A stretch of DNA of 64,000 nucleotides from an uncultured Acetatifactor sp. (GCA_910578185.1 CAJTPN010000007.1:81893-145892); one strand, 5' to 3'. Counted from the stretch's first letter, positions 16,471 to 26,040 are shown. Program-made: numbers and translations. Notes: generated from the sequence alone by a model not told the origin.

Positions 16471-18102
16471 ATGGATCAGGTATTTGAGTATAAGGATGTT
16501 ACATATAGTGAGCCGGCATTGGGCTGGGTGAATGGTATTTATTATCCAAGAAAGGCGCAGTGCGGAAAGGGAAGCCGCTTTGAGCAGTCCCAGGGCGGCT
16601 GGCTTAAGGTACACAGCCGTGTGTGGCAGGAGATAGAGGAAACAGGGTACGGTGTCTATTATTATGAGGAGACGACTCATTTTACTACTACGCTTCCAGG
16701 CTGTAATTATGAAGTTGCGGTAACCTTTGTCAATCCCACAGAGGCGCCTTATATCTGCCATGTTCGTTTGAACGGAGTGGTAAAGCAGGACGGCGTAACG
16801 GTAGCGCCGGGGGAAGAGCAGAGTATAGTTTTCATGGCGTGTATGATAGACGGCAGTTTTGAACTGAGCTTTCCGATTGGGAACATGGCGGATATTCACG
16901 GGGAGGAGATGAGCGGGGATGTTTATATAAAAGATATCAAAATAGCTCCGCTGCCTGCAAAAGAAAAAAGGGAGAAACCCCACTTGTTTCTGATTTCAGA
17001 TTCCACCGTGCAGACCTATGGGGAACGCTCTTATCCCCAGACAGGTTGGGGACAGGTACTTTGTCGGTTTTTTCAGGGCTTTCCCCAGTGTAGTACCTAT
17101 CGTGCCAAGTGGGGGAATCAGGGAATGGGGACAATCTATGAACTTCCCGGGCTTGTGATTGAAAACCGTGCCATAGCGGGCAGAAGCGCAAGATCCTTTT
17201 ATGACGACGGCAGGCTGGATCATATAATGGGAGATTTATGCCCGGGGGATTTTATGTTTGTACAGTTTGCACATAATGATAACAATGCGCTTCGGCCCAA
17301 CCGATATGTTGCGCCGGAGGAGTTCCCGCAATTCCTGCAGCGCTATCTGGATGCCTGTGAAAGGCGGGGAGCACAGTGCGTATTTGTGACGCCCGTAACA
17401 ATGATGGGACAGGGGGAGGACGGAAAATTTCAGATTGCGTTCAATAATTATCGTGAAAAAATGATGGAGCTGGCGGGACAAAGAAACGTTCCGCTGCTTG
17501 ATTTAGGGGAAAGGAGTACTGCGTACCTGAATGAGATTGGGGTGGAAGAGAGTAAGCAGATCTACCTGTGGGCTGAGGAGGGAGAGTATCCTGACGGAGC
17601 GTATGCCGCAGGCGTGTCGGACAGGGCGCATTTACAGGAATATGGCGCGCTTGTCTACGCCAACATGGTGATGAAGCTTATAGTGGAATCAGGAGACGAC
17701 AGACTTAACATATTGAAGGCGCTTGCAAGACCCAGAGAAGTCAGCCAGATCGAGAAGCCCAAGAAGCGTGGCGCTGCCGTTTCCTCCGGTGAAAAGTCCG
17801 ATACGATTACAGGATTTGTGGTGCAGGAGATATCCACGGAGGATGGAAGACATGGAATGGGAAGCTTCCTGCTGAACTGGAACCAGCAGGAGGGAGCATT
17901 ATCCTATTTCGTATATGCCAGGAAAAAGGGAGAGCCGGAGTTTCAGAAGGTCAAAAATGTCACCAGAGCGGAAAAAGAGGCTTATGCCACTCTGCCTTTC
18001 AGTGCGGAGTCAGGGTGCGTATGGGAGTATTATGTGACGGCAGTGTTTGGAGATGGCAGGGAAGGAAAAGCCAGCCGGGTGGTGGAAGTGGATTTGAGGT
18101 GA
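16471..18102 (+). CDS. Cytoplasmic SGNH/GDSL esterase, CE12-like (rhamnogalacturonan acetylesterase type)
   Basis: 543 residues without signal peptide. An N-terminal beta domain (about 1-165) precedes an SGNH hydrolase: block I LISDSTVQTYG with Ser near 177, block II Gly in IAGRSARSF near 235, block III Asn in FAHNDNN near 268, and block V Asp/His in SDRAHLQ near 385. This set matches CE12 acetylesterases that deacetylate rhamnogalacturonan or related polysaccharides. A fibronectin-III-like domain ends the protein (about 440-540). The same three-part layout, but with signal peptide and membrane anchor, occurs at 57448. The lack of export signal suggests action on imported oligosaccharides, or an unrecognised substrate. 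Confidence 0.8.
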   Translation: MDQVFEYKDVTYSEPALGWVNGIYYPRKAQCGKGSRFEQSQGGWLKVHSRVWQEIEETGYGVYYYEETTHFTTTLPGCNYEVAVTFVNPTEAPYICHVRLNGVVKQDGVTVAPGEEQSIVFMACMIDGSFELSFPIGNMADIHGEEMSGDVYIKDIKIAPLPAKEKREKPHLFLISDSTVQTYGERSYPQTGWGQVLCRFFQGFPQCSTYRAKWGNQGMGTIYELPGLVIENRAIAGRSARSFYDDGRLDHIMGDLCPGDFMFVQFAHNDNNALRPNRYVAPEEFPQFLQRYLDACERRGAQCVFVTPVTMMGQGEDGKFQIAFNNYREKMMELAGQRNVPLLDLGERSTAYLNEIGVEESKQIYLWAEEGEYPDGAYAAGVSDRAHLQEYGALVYANMVMKLIVESGDDRLNILKALARPREVSQIEKPKKRGAAVSSGEKSDTITGFVVQEISTEDGRHGMGSFLLNWNQQEGALSYFVYARKKGEPEFQKVKNVTRAEKEAYATLPFSAESGCVWEYYVTAVFGDGREGKASRVVEVDLR

Positions 18103-18190
18103 GAACGCGCCTGGCGGTTAGATCTAAAATATTCATTGCTCCAATCAGGTTTTTGTGATATTTTAAAAGGAATGGTAAAAAGTCCGGCGA

Positions 18191-18218
18191 TTTACTTGCG
18201 CTCGGGCCATGGTATGAT
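18191..18218 (+). promoter_or_regulatory. Putative promoter for ABC exporter
   Basis: TTTACT (18191-18196), 16-bp spacer, TATGAT (18213-18218), about 100 bp before the start at 18321. Confidence 0.4.
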
Positions 18219-18320
18219 TTCACGGGTGGGGAGTTTTGGCGGAAATCCTATGAGCAAATGAGGATTTTATGGAAGACAGATGGAAAAACAGGCGATTAAA
18301 TTAGGAGAAAATCAATAATC

Positions 18321-20087
18321 ATGGGTCAAAAAAATTTTTCGTTGTTTCCGTATTTAGGGAAGTTTATAGGACATTATCTGGCGGGAGTGGTGATACTGCT
18401 GCTGGTTGATCTTGCAAATTTATATGTGCCCCAGTTTACGGGGGAGCTGATAGACGGATTGTCCGCAGGAGCGCTGGACAGGAACGACGTGTTTTGGCTG
18501 CTGGGGGAAATTTTGATTGCCGGTTTGGTGATGATGTTTGGCCGGTTTGGTTGGAGATATTGTATTTTCGGCGCGGCCAGAGGGATCGAGTATCGTCTGC
18601 GGAACGATATGTTTGGTCATTTGGAGACGCTTTCCGCCCGCTACTTTAACAGTCACAAAACCGGAGACCTGATGGCGCATTTTACCAATGATCTGCAGGC
18701 AGTGCGAATGGCGGTAGGACCTGCGGTAGTGACGGCATTTGACGCCATTGTGATGACGATCATGGTATTGGTGAAAATGATATTTTATGTGGACTTTAAA
18801 CTGACTATGCTGGCGTTTATTCCGTTGACCTTAGTGGCGGTGGGCTGTTATTTTTATGGAATAGAAGCCAAAAAGCGCCAGACCAGACGCCAGAAGGCAT
18901 TTTCGGATTTGTCTGATAAGGTACAGGAGAGCCTGGCGGGAGTGAGAGTGCTCAAGGCTTTTGTGCAGGAGGAGGAAGATTTCAAATCCTTTGAACAGGC
19001 AAGCAGGAACAGTATGGAGAAAAACCTTGCGGTTGTAAAACTGCGCGCCGTGTTTGGCCCGGCGTTGGATTTGGTCACAGGCATCAGCCTGCTTTTGACC
19101 TTATTGATCGGCGGACGGATGGTGCTGGCAGGGGAGGTTTCCATCGGTAAGTTTGTGGCGTTTAATTCCTATATAGGAATGCTGGTGTGGCCTATGATTG
19201 CTTGTGGTGACTGTATCAACAGCTTTAGCCAGGCGATTGCGGCATTTCAGAGAATTGCATGTATTTTTCAGGAAAAGCCGGATATTGTGGACCGTTCTCA
19301 GGGAGAGGACACCGCTATCAGGGGAGATATCCGACTGAAAGATCTGACCTTTACTTATCCGGACGGTGAAAATCCGGTGTTAAAGAATGTAAACCTTCAT
19401 GTGAAGGCAGGGGAAATGTTGGGGGTTTTAGGCCGGACTGGCAGCGGCAAATCCAGTCTGGCGGATTTGCTTTTGCGGGTGTATGACTGTGAGGAAGGGA
19501 CCCTGCTGGTGGATGGCAGGCCGATTACGGAGTTCCCTCTGGCAGTGCTGCATCGTGATATGGCATATGTTCCACAGGATAGTTTTTTATTTTCCGATAC
19601 GCTGGAGGAAAACATTGCGTTTGGATTGGAGGAGCGTATCAGCCAGCATCCGGAACTGCATGAAAGCATTCAGGAAGCGGCGCAGGCGGCCTGCATTCAC
19701 GACAATATTATGGAATTTCCAGAGAAATATCAGACGATGGTAGGTGAGCGGGGCGTTACTCTGTCCGGAGGACAGAAACAGAGAAGTTCTATTGCAAGAG
19801 CGCTTTTGATGGACGCTTCCGTATTGATTCTGGATGATTCCCTGTCCGCAGTGGATACGGATACGGAGGAAAAAATTCTGGAAAACTTGATGAAGCTGCG
19901 TCAGGGCAAGACCACCATTGTGGTGGCGCATCGAATTTCCACCTTACAAAAGGCGGATCATATTGCGGTGCTGACGGAAGGTGAACTGACAGAATACGGT
20001 ACCCATGAGGAGCTCCTTGCACTGGATGGCTTTTATGCCCACATTTATCAAAAACAACAGCTTGAACAGGAATTAATAAACATATAA
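18321..20087 (+). CDS. Heterodimeric ABC multidrug exporter, degenerate-site subunit (BmrC/TM287-like)
   Basis: 588 residues: six membrane helices (about 15-310) and an ATPase with Walker A GRTGSGKSS near 370, consensus signature LSGGQKQ near 480, and Walker B LILDDSLSAVD near 501. The catalytic Glu after Walker B is Asp, the hallmark of the subunit that carries the inactive site in asymmetric exporters such as BmrCD, LmrCD and TM287/288. TAGGAG lies 12 bp before the ATG. Its partner follows 126 bp downstream after a structured leader. Substrates of this family are lipophilic drugs or lipids; none can be assigned here. Confidence 0.9.
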   Translation: MGQKNFSLFPYLGKFIGHYLAGVVILLLVDLANLYVPQFTGELIDGLSAGALDRNDVFWLLGEILIAGLVMMFGRFGWRYCIFGAARGIEYRLRNDMFGHLETLSARYFNSHKTGDLMAHFTNDLQAVRMAVGPAVVTAFDAIVMTIMVLVKMIFYVDFKLTMLAFIPLTLVAVGCYFYGIEAKKRQTRRQKAFSDLSDKVQESLAGVRVLKAFVQEEEDFKSFEQASRNSMEKNLAVVKLRAVFGPALDLVTGISLLLTLLIGGRMVLAGEVSIGKFVAFNSYIGMLVWPMIACGDCINSFSQAIAAFQRIACIFQEKPDIVDRSQGEDTAIRGDIRLKDLTFTYPDGENPVLKNVNLHVKAGEMLGVLGRTGSGKSSLADLLLRVYDCEEGTLLVDGRPITEFPLAVLHRDMAYVPQDSFLFSDTLEENIAFGLEERISQHPELHESIQEAAQAACIHDNIMEFPEKYQTMVGERGVTLSGGQKQRSSIARALLMDASVLILDDSLSAVDTDTEEKILENLMKLRQGKTTIVVAHRISTLQKADHIAVLTEGELTEYGTHEELLALDGFYAHIYQKQQLEQELINI

Positions 20088-20213
20088 AACAGCTTTGAAA
20101 AACATAGTTTCGAAGCGGGAGGCGCCTGGAAGGATTAAGCCTTCCTCATGAGGGCGCACAAGCAAAGAATGCGCCAAAGGCGCGTGACGGAACTGGAATA
20201 GGAGAGGGACCCA
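20088..20213 (+). ncRNA. Structured intergenic leader (leader family copy B)
   Basis: Between the two exporter subunits: GGAAGG (20129) pairs with CCTTCC (20143), ATGAGGGCGC follows, then GCGCC/GGCGC (20171-20183), then GACGGAACTGGAATAGGAG (20186-20204), which includes the ribosome-binding site of the next gene. The segments CGCCnGGAAG, CTTCC, ATGAGGG and the 16-mer GGAACTGGAATAGGAG recur in the same order before leuS at 54.9-55.0 kb. Confidence 0.45.
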
Positions 20214-21989
20214 ATGAGTGCTTTGACGGAAGACAGCATAGAATCAAATTATAAGGGAAGTGCCTTGCTGCACCTGCTTACTTATATGATACCATACGCG
20301 GGATGGGTGGTGGTCTGCCTGTTGCTGGTTTTGGCACTGACAGGAATCGACTTATATCGTCCCATGCTGATAGGCGATGCCATTGATTTGTTTGAAAAAA
20401 ACGGGAATTATGACGTGATAGTGGAAACTGCCGTCAAATATGCCATTGTTCTTGTGCTCAGCTTTGTGTTTAATATTACCCAGACCTGGCTGCTGCAGAA
20501 GACAGGTCAGAAAATTATTTTTACGGTCAGAAAGAGCCTGTATTCCCATATTCAGTCTTTGAGCTGCCGATATTTTGATTTGACTCCGGTGGGAAAGCTT
20601 GTGACCCGGGTGACAAATGATGTGGAGGCGCTGGACGAAATGTATTCCGGCATTTTGGTTCGGCTGTTTCGAAATATCGTAAAAATTATCGGCCTTGCCA
20701 TTATTATGCTGATACTGGACTGGAAGCTTGCGCTGGTTTCCTTTGTGCTTCTTCCGTTTGTGGCGGTGTTGACTGTGGTGTTTCGCAAGATTGCCCGGGA
20801 GACTTATCGGGTGTCCAGAACCAGACTGACCGATCTGAATACCTTTTTGTCCGAGAATATATCCGGTATGCGTATTATTCAGATTTTCGGCAGGGAGAAG
20901 AGAAAGTTTGAAGAATTTAACGACAAGAATTATAAATTGTACCGGGCGCTGTATAAAGAGATGCTGGTATTTGCGGTTTTTCGGCCTTTGATTTATATTT
21001 TAAGCATCATATCGTTGATGGTCGTATTGGGAGTGGGAAGCCGGGACGTGATGGGAAATGTAATTTCCATTGGTACGCTGTATATTTTCGCTCAATATAT
21101 TCAATCGTTTTTTGAGCCGATCCAGGAGCTTGCGGAGCAGTTTTCCACCCTGCAGTCTTCCCTTGCCTCGGCAGAGAAGATATTTACGATTATGGATGAG
21201 GAGCCCTTGGTAAAAGAAGATGAGGAGCCGGTGATTCTGGATGAAATCAGGGGACGCATCGAATTTTCACATGTCTGGTTTGCCTATGACAATGAGAACT
21301 ATGTGCTCAGGGACGTGTCCTTTGTCATAGAGCCTGGGGAGAAGGTTGCTTTTGTGGGCGCCACCGGCGCCGGAAAGTCTTCTATATTGAATTTGATTGG
21401 GCGTTATTATGATATTCAAAAGGGCAATATTTATATTGACGGCGTGGATATCAGGAAGCTGAGTAAAAAACAGCTTCGGGGTGCCATCGGTCAGATGCAG
21501 CAGGATGTGTTTATCTTTGAGGGAAATGTTGAAAATAACATTCGGCTGCACAATCAGGAGATACCGTTTGAGGATATCAAGGCGGCTGCAGAATATGTGA
21601 ATGCGTCGCATTTTATTGAGAAACTGCCAGATGGGTATCAGGAAGCCGTGACGGAACGAGGCGCTACTTTCTCCGCAGGGGAAAGACAGCTGTTGTCTTT
21701 TGCACGTACACTTGCCCATTCCCCCCGCATATTGGTCATGGACGAAGCCACGGCAAATATTGATACGGAGACGGAACTGCTGATTCAGGAGGCTTTGGAG
21801 AAGCTTATGCAGGGACGCACTACCATCATGGTGGCGCATAGGCTTTCTACGATACAGCACGCGGACTGCATCATGGTGATGCACAAGGGAAAGATCAGGG
21901 AACAGGGTACCCATCAGGAGCTTTTGGCTCAGGATGGAATTTATAAAAAACTGTATGAGCTGCAGATCCATCATCAGGTGTCCACGTAG
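20214..21989 (+). CDS. Heterodimeric ABC multidrug exporter, consensus-Walker-B subunit (BmrD/TM288-like)
   Basis: 591 residues: six membrane helices (about 20-320), then Walker A GATGAGKSS near 381, a deviant signature FSAGERQ near 485, an intact Walker B with catalytic Glu (ILVMDEATANID, near 505), and the H-loop VAHRLST. The deviant signature here completes the degenerate site with the Asp-bearing Walker B of the upstream subunit, while this subunit's Walker motifs pair with that subunit's consensus LSGGQ. The complementary asymmetry is strong evidence that the two form a heterodimer. Confidence 0.9.
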   Translation: MSALTEDSIESNYKGSALLHLLTYMIPYAGWVVVCLLLVLALTGIDLYRPMLIGDAIDLFEKNGNYDVIVETAVKYAIVLVLSFVFNITQTWLLQKTGQKIIFTVRKSLYSHIQSLSCRYFDLTPVGKLVTRVTNDVEALDEMYSGILVRLFRNIVKIIGLAIIMLILDWKLALVSFVLLPFVAVLTVVFRKIARETYRVSRTRLTDLNTFLSENISGMRIIQIFGREKRKFEEFNDKNYKLYRALYKEMLVFAVFRPLIYILSIISLMVVLGVGSRDVMGNVISIGTLYIFAQYIQSFFEPIQELAEQFSTLQSSLASAEKIFTIMDEEPLVKEDEEPVILDEIRGRIEFSHVWFAYDNENYVLRDVSFVIEPGEKVAFVGATGAGKSSILNLIGRYYDIQKGNIYIDGVDIRKLSKKQLRGAIGQMQQDVFIFEGNVENNIRLHNQEIPFEDIKAAAEYVNASHFIEKLPDGYQEAVTERGATFSAGERQLLSFARTLAHSPRILVMDEATANIDTETELLIQEALEKLMQGRTTIMVAHRLSTIQHADCIMVMHKGKIREQGTHQELLAQDGIYKKLYELQIHHQVST

Positions 21990-22062
21990 GTTTGGGCAGG
22001 AAAGCTCTTGGCAGTATGCGGCTCTTGGGCAAGGGGACATCAAAGATTAGCGGAGGCATTCT

Positions 22063-23724
22063 ATGCTGACAGTTATTATAAATTGGATTTATATACTTTT
22101 TACGCTCTTTTGTCTGGGATTTGGGTTTTCACAGTTTTCAGGGAAGGTATTGCGGTACTCTCTGAAACGAACAGACAGCATTTTACTTGCGGGCCTTGTG
22201 GCGACAACCATATATTCTCAGGTTTTCAGCCTGTTTTACCGGGTTAGTATCGAGGCGAATATTTTGTTGTTGACAGTCTGCGTTGTAATCTGTATGATTA
22301 TGGGAAGAAAGATGGCGGGGTTCCTGAAGGGTATCTGGCAAAATTGTTCCCTGTGTCATAAGGTGTTATTGCTTTTAATTTTTCTGGTTTGGGCATATTT
22401 TACGTCCAGAGGGTATATGGTGCCGGACATGGATCTCTATCACGGGCAGAGCATCCGCTGGATAGAAGAGTACGGTGTGGTGAAAGGACTTGGCAATCTG
22501 CATGGCAGGTTCGGATACAACAGTTCCCTGTTTGCCGTTTCTGCGCTCTATGGTATGCGGTTTTGGCTGGGGCGTTCCATGCACGCGGTAAACGGTTTTA
22601 TTGCATTTCTGCTCAGTATGGCGGTTCTCGATTTGGGCAGATGTTTTCGGCGCAGAAAGATGCTGCTCTCTGATTATGCAAGAGTGGGAGCGGTTTATTA
22701 TCTGACTACCATCTGGGATGAATTGATTGCACCCTCCTCGGATTATGCGGTGATGTGCACGATTTTTCTGGTGGTAATCAAATGGCTTGCCCAACTGGAA
22801 GAGGAAGATCGGGAGGCCAGGGACCATATTGCACCATATGCGCTTCTGTGTGTGGTCTGTGTTTTTGCACTGACTTTGAAGGTATCGGCGGGATTGATCC
22901 TGATCTTTGTCCTGAAGCCTGCATATAGGCTGTTGAAGGAGAAAAGGTGGAAGGAAATTGCGGTGTATCTGCTTCTGGGGCTGTCGGCGGCTCTGCCGTG
23001 GATAGCGCGGACCGTGCTGATCACCGGTTGGCTGTTCTATCCGTTTCCGTATTTGGATTTGTTTCCGGTGGATTGGAAGATCAGAAATGTGGGAGATATC
23101 AAATCGGATGCCTGGCTGATCAAAGCCTGGGCCAAAGGAGCCAACCAGCTGGGGACAGAAATTCGGCTTCACATATGGTTTCCCAACTGGTTTCAAAATG
23201 TACTGTTCCCGACGGAAAAAATCTTGATTCTGGCGGACGTTGTCTCCTGTGCGGTTGCCGCGGGACTGGCGGTCCATACGTTCATCAAGAAAAACTGGAA
23301 AAAGCTGGACATGCTGTTAGTGTTGGCGGTGGTAGGCTGTTCTTATTTATTTTGGCAGTTTACCGCGCCAATGATGCGGTACGGGTATGCTTACGTTTTG
23401 CTATTGGCTGCGCTTGTATTTGGATATATGGCTGAGAAACTGAAACTGGCAAGAATCGTATATGTATTTTTCCTTTTGTACGGTTTGTATAAAGTGCAAG
23501 TGGGATGCAAATATATTGCCGGAAGCTGTCAGGTTCCAAATTATGTGTGGCAGGAAACGTATGGCGATTATGAGCTGGAGAGTTATGAGATCCAAGGGGT
23601 GACCTTTTATTATTCTCCTTATGACGGACCTACGGGTTATGATCCGTTTCCGTCGGCGCCCATGCCGGTCTATGATCTGAAGCTTCGCGGAGACGGGCTG
23701 CGGGACGGATTCCGGCGGGAGTAA
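22063..23724 (+). CDS. Polytopic membrane protein, LIC_10190-like (glycosyltransferase-like)
   Basis: 553 residues with about ten membrane helices and a soluble C-terminal tail. The loop DMDLYHGQSIRWIEEYGVVKG, then LGNLHGRFGYNSS, resembles the LIC_10190 family of membrane proteins and the first outer loop of lipid-linked sugar glycosyltransferases, where acidic residues act on the donor. CGGAGG lies 7 bp before the ATG. It stands just upstream of an O-acetylation gene set, so a role in assembling the same surface polysaccharide is possible. Family name is by recollection, function inferred. Confidence 0.6.
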   Translation: MLTVIINWIYILFTLFCLGFGFSQFSGKVLRYSLKRTDSILLAGLVATTIYSQVFSLFYRVSIEANILLLTVCVVICMIMGRKMAGFLKGIWQNCSLCHKVLLLLIFLVWAYFTSRGYMVPDMDLYHGQSIRWIEEYGVVKGLGNLHGRFGYNSSLFAVSALYGMRFWLGRSMHAVNGFIAFLLSMAVLDLGRCFRRRKMLLSDYARVGAVYYLTTIWDELIAPSSDYAVMCTIFLVVIKWLAQLEEEDREARDHIAPYALLCVVCVFALTLKVSAGLILIFVLKPAYRLLKEKRWKEIAVYLLLGLSAALPWIARTVLITGWLFYPFPYLDLFPVDWKIRNVGDIKSDAWLIKAWAKGANQLGTEIRLHIWFPNWFQNVLFPTEKILILADVVSCAVAAGLAVHTFIKKNWKKLDMLLVLAVVGCSYLFWQFTAPMMRYGYAYVLLLAALVFGYMAEKLKLARIVYVFFLLYGLYKVQVGCKYIAGSCQVPNYVWQETYGDYELESYEIQGVTFYYSPYDGPTGYDPFPSAPMPVYDLKLRGDGLRDGFRRE

Positions 23725-23852
23725 TTATTTTTATTCAAATGTGTAAGCTGTAAAAAAATGGATATACTCACAAGGCAGTAAGGAATTTGCCGGAAAATTT
23801 ACGGAACTAAGTCATCAAGTAAAATATTTTATAGGTATCTGATTGTTTTAAT

Positions 23853-23873
23853 CGTTCAGCCTGGGGCTGAACG
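23853..23873. promoter_or_regulatory. Perfect inverted repeat upstream of lipoprotein gene
   Basis: CGTTCAGCC-TGG-GGCTGAACG: a 9-bp perfect palindrome, 33 bp before the lipoprotein start region and without a following T-run. Could be an operator or a leader hairpin. Confidence 0.5.
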
Positions 23874-23905
23874 AAACGACTTATTTTGCGCAGGTACGGA
23901 AAGGG

Positions 23906-24568
23906 ATGGAAATGATTATGAAAAAAGCAGTGGTTGGATTTTTTTTGGGAGCGTTGATGTTTGGGCTTGCGGCGTGCGGCACAGGGGATGATGAATCAAA
24001 GAACAGCACTTCCACAGAGCCGTCTTCGGGAGTACAATCTTCGGATAACCAGTCTTCCGGAGCCGTAGGGGATGAAAATAACAGCAGCAGTAACGAGACG
24101 CCGGATGCGGCAGAGGGCTGGAGTGAGGAAATGACAGGTATCAAGACGGCTGTTGTGGAGGCTCTGGGCGAAAATTACTGGCCCAATATGGCGTTGGACG
24201 CGCAGATGCTGGAGGGATTTTTTCAGATCAAACCTGAGATGTATGACGACTATATGGCCGAGATGCCCATGATCAGCAACAATGTGGATACCTTGATTGT
24301 TGTGAAGGCAAAAGAGGGACAGGTGGACGCAGTGGAGGCAGCGTTAAATGCTTACCGTGACGTTCAGATCAATGAGGCGCATCAATATCCCATGAATGTG
24401 GGCAAGGTGCAGGCGTCGGTGATAGAAAAAATCGGTAACTATGTGATTTTTGCACAGCTTGGCGCCGATACTATGGAGGCAATGGATAAGGGAGATGAAG
24501 CTGTGGTTAAGCAGTGCCAGGAAGCAAACGAACTTGCCATATCCACAATCAGGCAAAAGGTAGAATAA
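23906..24568 (+). CDS. DUF4358 lipoprotein
   Basis: About 216-220 residues. A type II signal peptide ends in the lipobox GLAAC, so the mature protein is lipid-anchored outside the membrane. A Ser/Asn/Glu-rich linker (about 25-70) leads to a DUF4358 domain (about 75-220). ATGs at 23906, 23912 and 23918 are all possible; the last gives a standard MKK signal start with GGATGGA 7 bp upstream. It is followed by MBOAT and DHHW genes, a grouping that suggests a periplasm-side helper of polysaccharide O-acetylation. The exact role of DUF4358 is unknown. Confidence 0.8.
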   Translation: MEMIMKKAVVGFFLGALMFGLAACGTGDDESKNSTSTEPSSGVQSSDNQSSGAVGDENNSSSNETPDAAEGWSEEMTGIKTAVVEALGENYWPNMALDAQMLEGFFQIKPEMYDDYMAEMPMISNNVDTLIVVKAKEGQVDAVEAALNAYRDVQINEAHQYPMNVGKVQASVIEKIGNYVIFAQLGADTMEAMDKGDEAVVKQCQEANELAISTIRQKVE

Positions 24569-24592
24569 AAAAGCATCTGGGAGAGTGTTTAA

Positions 24593-26002
24593 ATGGTTTT
24601 CAGTAGTGTGATTTACCTATTCCGTTTTTTCCCGTTGTTTTTTCTTCTGTATTACCTGGTTCCCGGGAGGATGAAGAACTTCATCCTCCTTTTAGGGAGC
24701 CTGTTTTTTTATGCGTGGGGAGAACCGGTTTATGTTCTGTTGATGTTGTTTTCTACCATAGTGGATTATACACACGGACGATTGTTAGAAAGGTTCCATG
24801 GAAAAAAGGGGGCAAAATGGATATTGCTCTCTTCCGTAATCATTAACCTTTCCGTGTTGGGCTTTTTTAAATATACGGATTTTTTAATAGGAACGATTAA
24901 TTCCTTAGCGGGCACATCGCTGCCGCTTTTGAATCTGCCGCTGCCAATCGGTATTTCCTTTTATACCTTTCAGACCATGTCCTATACCATTGACGTATAT
25001 CGGGGAGAGGCAAAGGTACAAAGGAATTTGCTGGATTTTGGGGTATATGTGACCATGTTTCCCCAGCTGATTGCAGGGCCTATCGTGAAATACCGGGAGG
25101 TGGAGGAGCGCCTTCACAAACGCACCGCTAATGTGTTTGCCATAAATGCCGGTCTGAAACGGTTTTGCATCGGTTTGGCAAAAAAGGTACTGTTAGCCAA
25201 CAATATGGGAGAGCTGTGGGTGCTGATATCTAAATTGAATCCGGGAGAAATCAGTGTGCTTACGGCCTGGCTGGGTGTGGCGGCGTTTGCCTTTCAGATT
25301 TATTTTGACTTTTCTGGGTATTCTGACATGGCTATCGGTTTGGGCGAAATGTTGGGATTTCGTTTTCCGGAGAACTTTAATTATCCATATATTTCTGCTT
25401 CCGTGACGGAATTTTGGCGAAGATGGCATATTTCTCTGGGCAGTTGGTTTCGGGAATATGTATATATTCCCTTAGGAGGCAACAGAAAGGGGCTTCCCCG
25501 CCAGCTTTTAAATATTTTGATTGTATGGATGCTCACCGGTATCTGGCATGGAGCAGGATGGAATTTTCTGCTTTGGGGATTATGGTTTGCGATTGCGCTG
25601 GTGTTGGAGAAACTTTTTCTTGGGAAGCTGTTATCCTGGCTGCCAAGAGCGGTGGGAATAGTTTATACACTTTTGATTGTATTGATAGGCTGGGTGCTCT
25701 TTGCATTGGAGACGCCTCAGGGACTCTTCCAATATCTTGGCGTCATGATGGGGGCTGGAGAGCTTGTGGATCGACAGGCGCTTTATCTGGGAAGCCAATA
25801 TGTCGTATTGCTGTGTATCTCAGTATTTGCCTCAACGCCCATTTTTCATATGTTTGTCAAGGCACTGGAACGTTCCAGGACAGGGATTGGAATAGCGTTT
25901 TACCGTTTTGGAGAAAAGCTGATCCCTGCCGCGCTTTTATTGTTGTCCATTGCCGGAATTGTTGAGGCATCTTATAATCCGTTTTTATATTTTCGCTTTT
26001 AA
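24593..26002 (+). CDS. MBOAT-family O-acyltransferase (AlgI-like)
   Basis: 469 residues, about eleven membrane helices. Typical AlgI/DltB features are visible: LPIGISFYTFQTMSYTID, the FWRRWHISLGSWFREYVYIPLGG stretch, and the catalytic His in LTGIWHGAGWNF. The enzyme passes an acyl (usually acetyl) group across the membrane to a partner that modifies a surface polysaccharide. The DHHW protein 38 bp downstream is the likely partner. 24 bp separate it from the lipoprotein gene, so the three form an operon. Confidence 0.92.
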   Translation: MVFSSVIYLFRFFPLFFLLYYLVPGRMKNFILLLGSLFFYAWGEPVYVLLMLFSTIVDYTHGRLLERFHGKKGAKWILLSSVIINLSVLGFFKYTDFLIGTINSLAGTSLPLLNLPLPIGISFYTFQTMSYTIDVYRGEAKVQRNLLDFGVYVTMFPQLIAGPIVKYREVEERLHKRTANVFAINAGLKRFCIGLAKKVLLANNMGELWVLISKLNPGEISVLTAWLGVAAFAFQIYFDFSGYSDMAIGLGEMLGFRFPENFNYPYISASVTEFWRRWHISLGSWFREYVYIPLGGNRKGLPRQLLNILIVWMLTGIWHGAGWNFLLWGLWFAIALVLEKLFLGKLLSWLPRAVGIVYTLLIVLIGWVLFALETPQGLFQYLGVMMGAGELVDRQALYLGSQYVVLLCISVFASTPIFHMFVKALERSRTGIGIAFYRFGEKLIPAALLLLSIAGIVEASYNPFLYFRF

Positions 26003-26040
26003 TTTATTTTATTTTGAAATGTTTATAAAGGAGATTATAC

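Noticed and set aside
15928..16983. 351-codon minus-strand frame across the DUF4173/esterase gap
   Set aside because: It overlaps the 3' end of one real gene, a terminator and the start of another, has no ribosome-binding site and no recognisable protein features.
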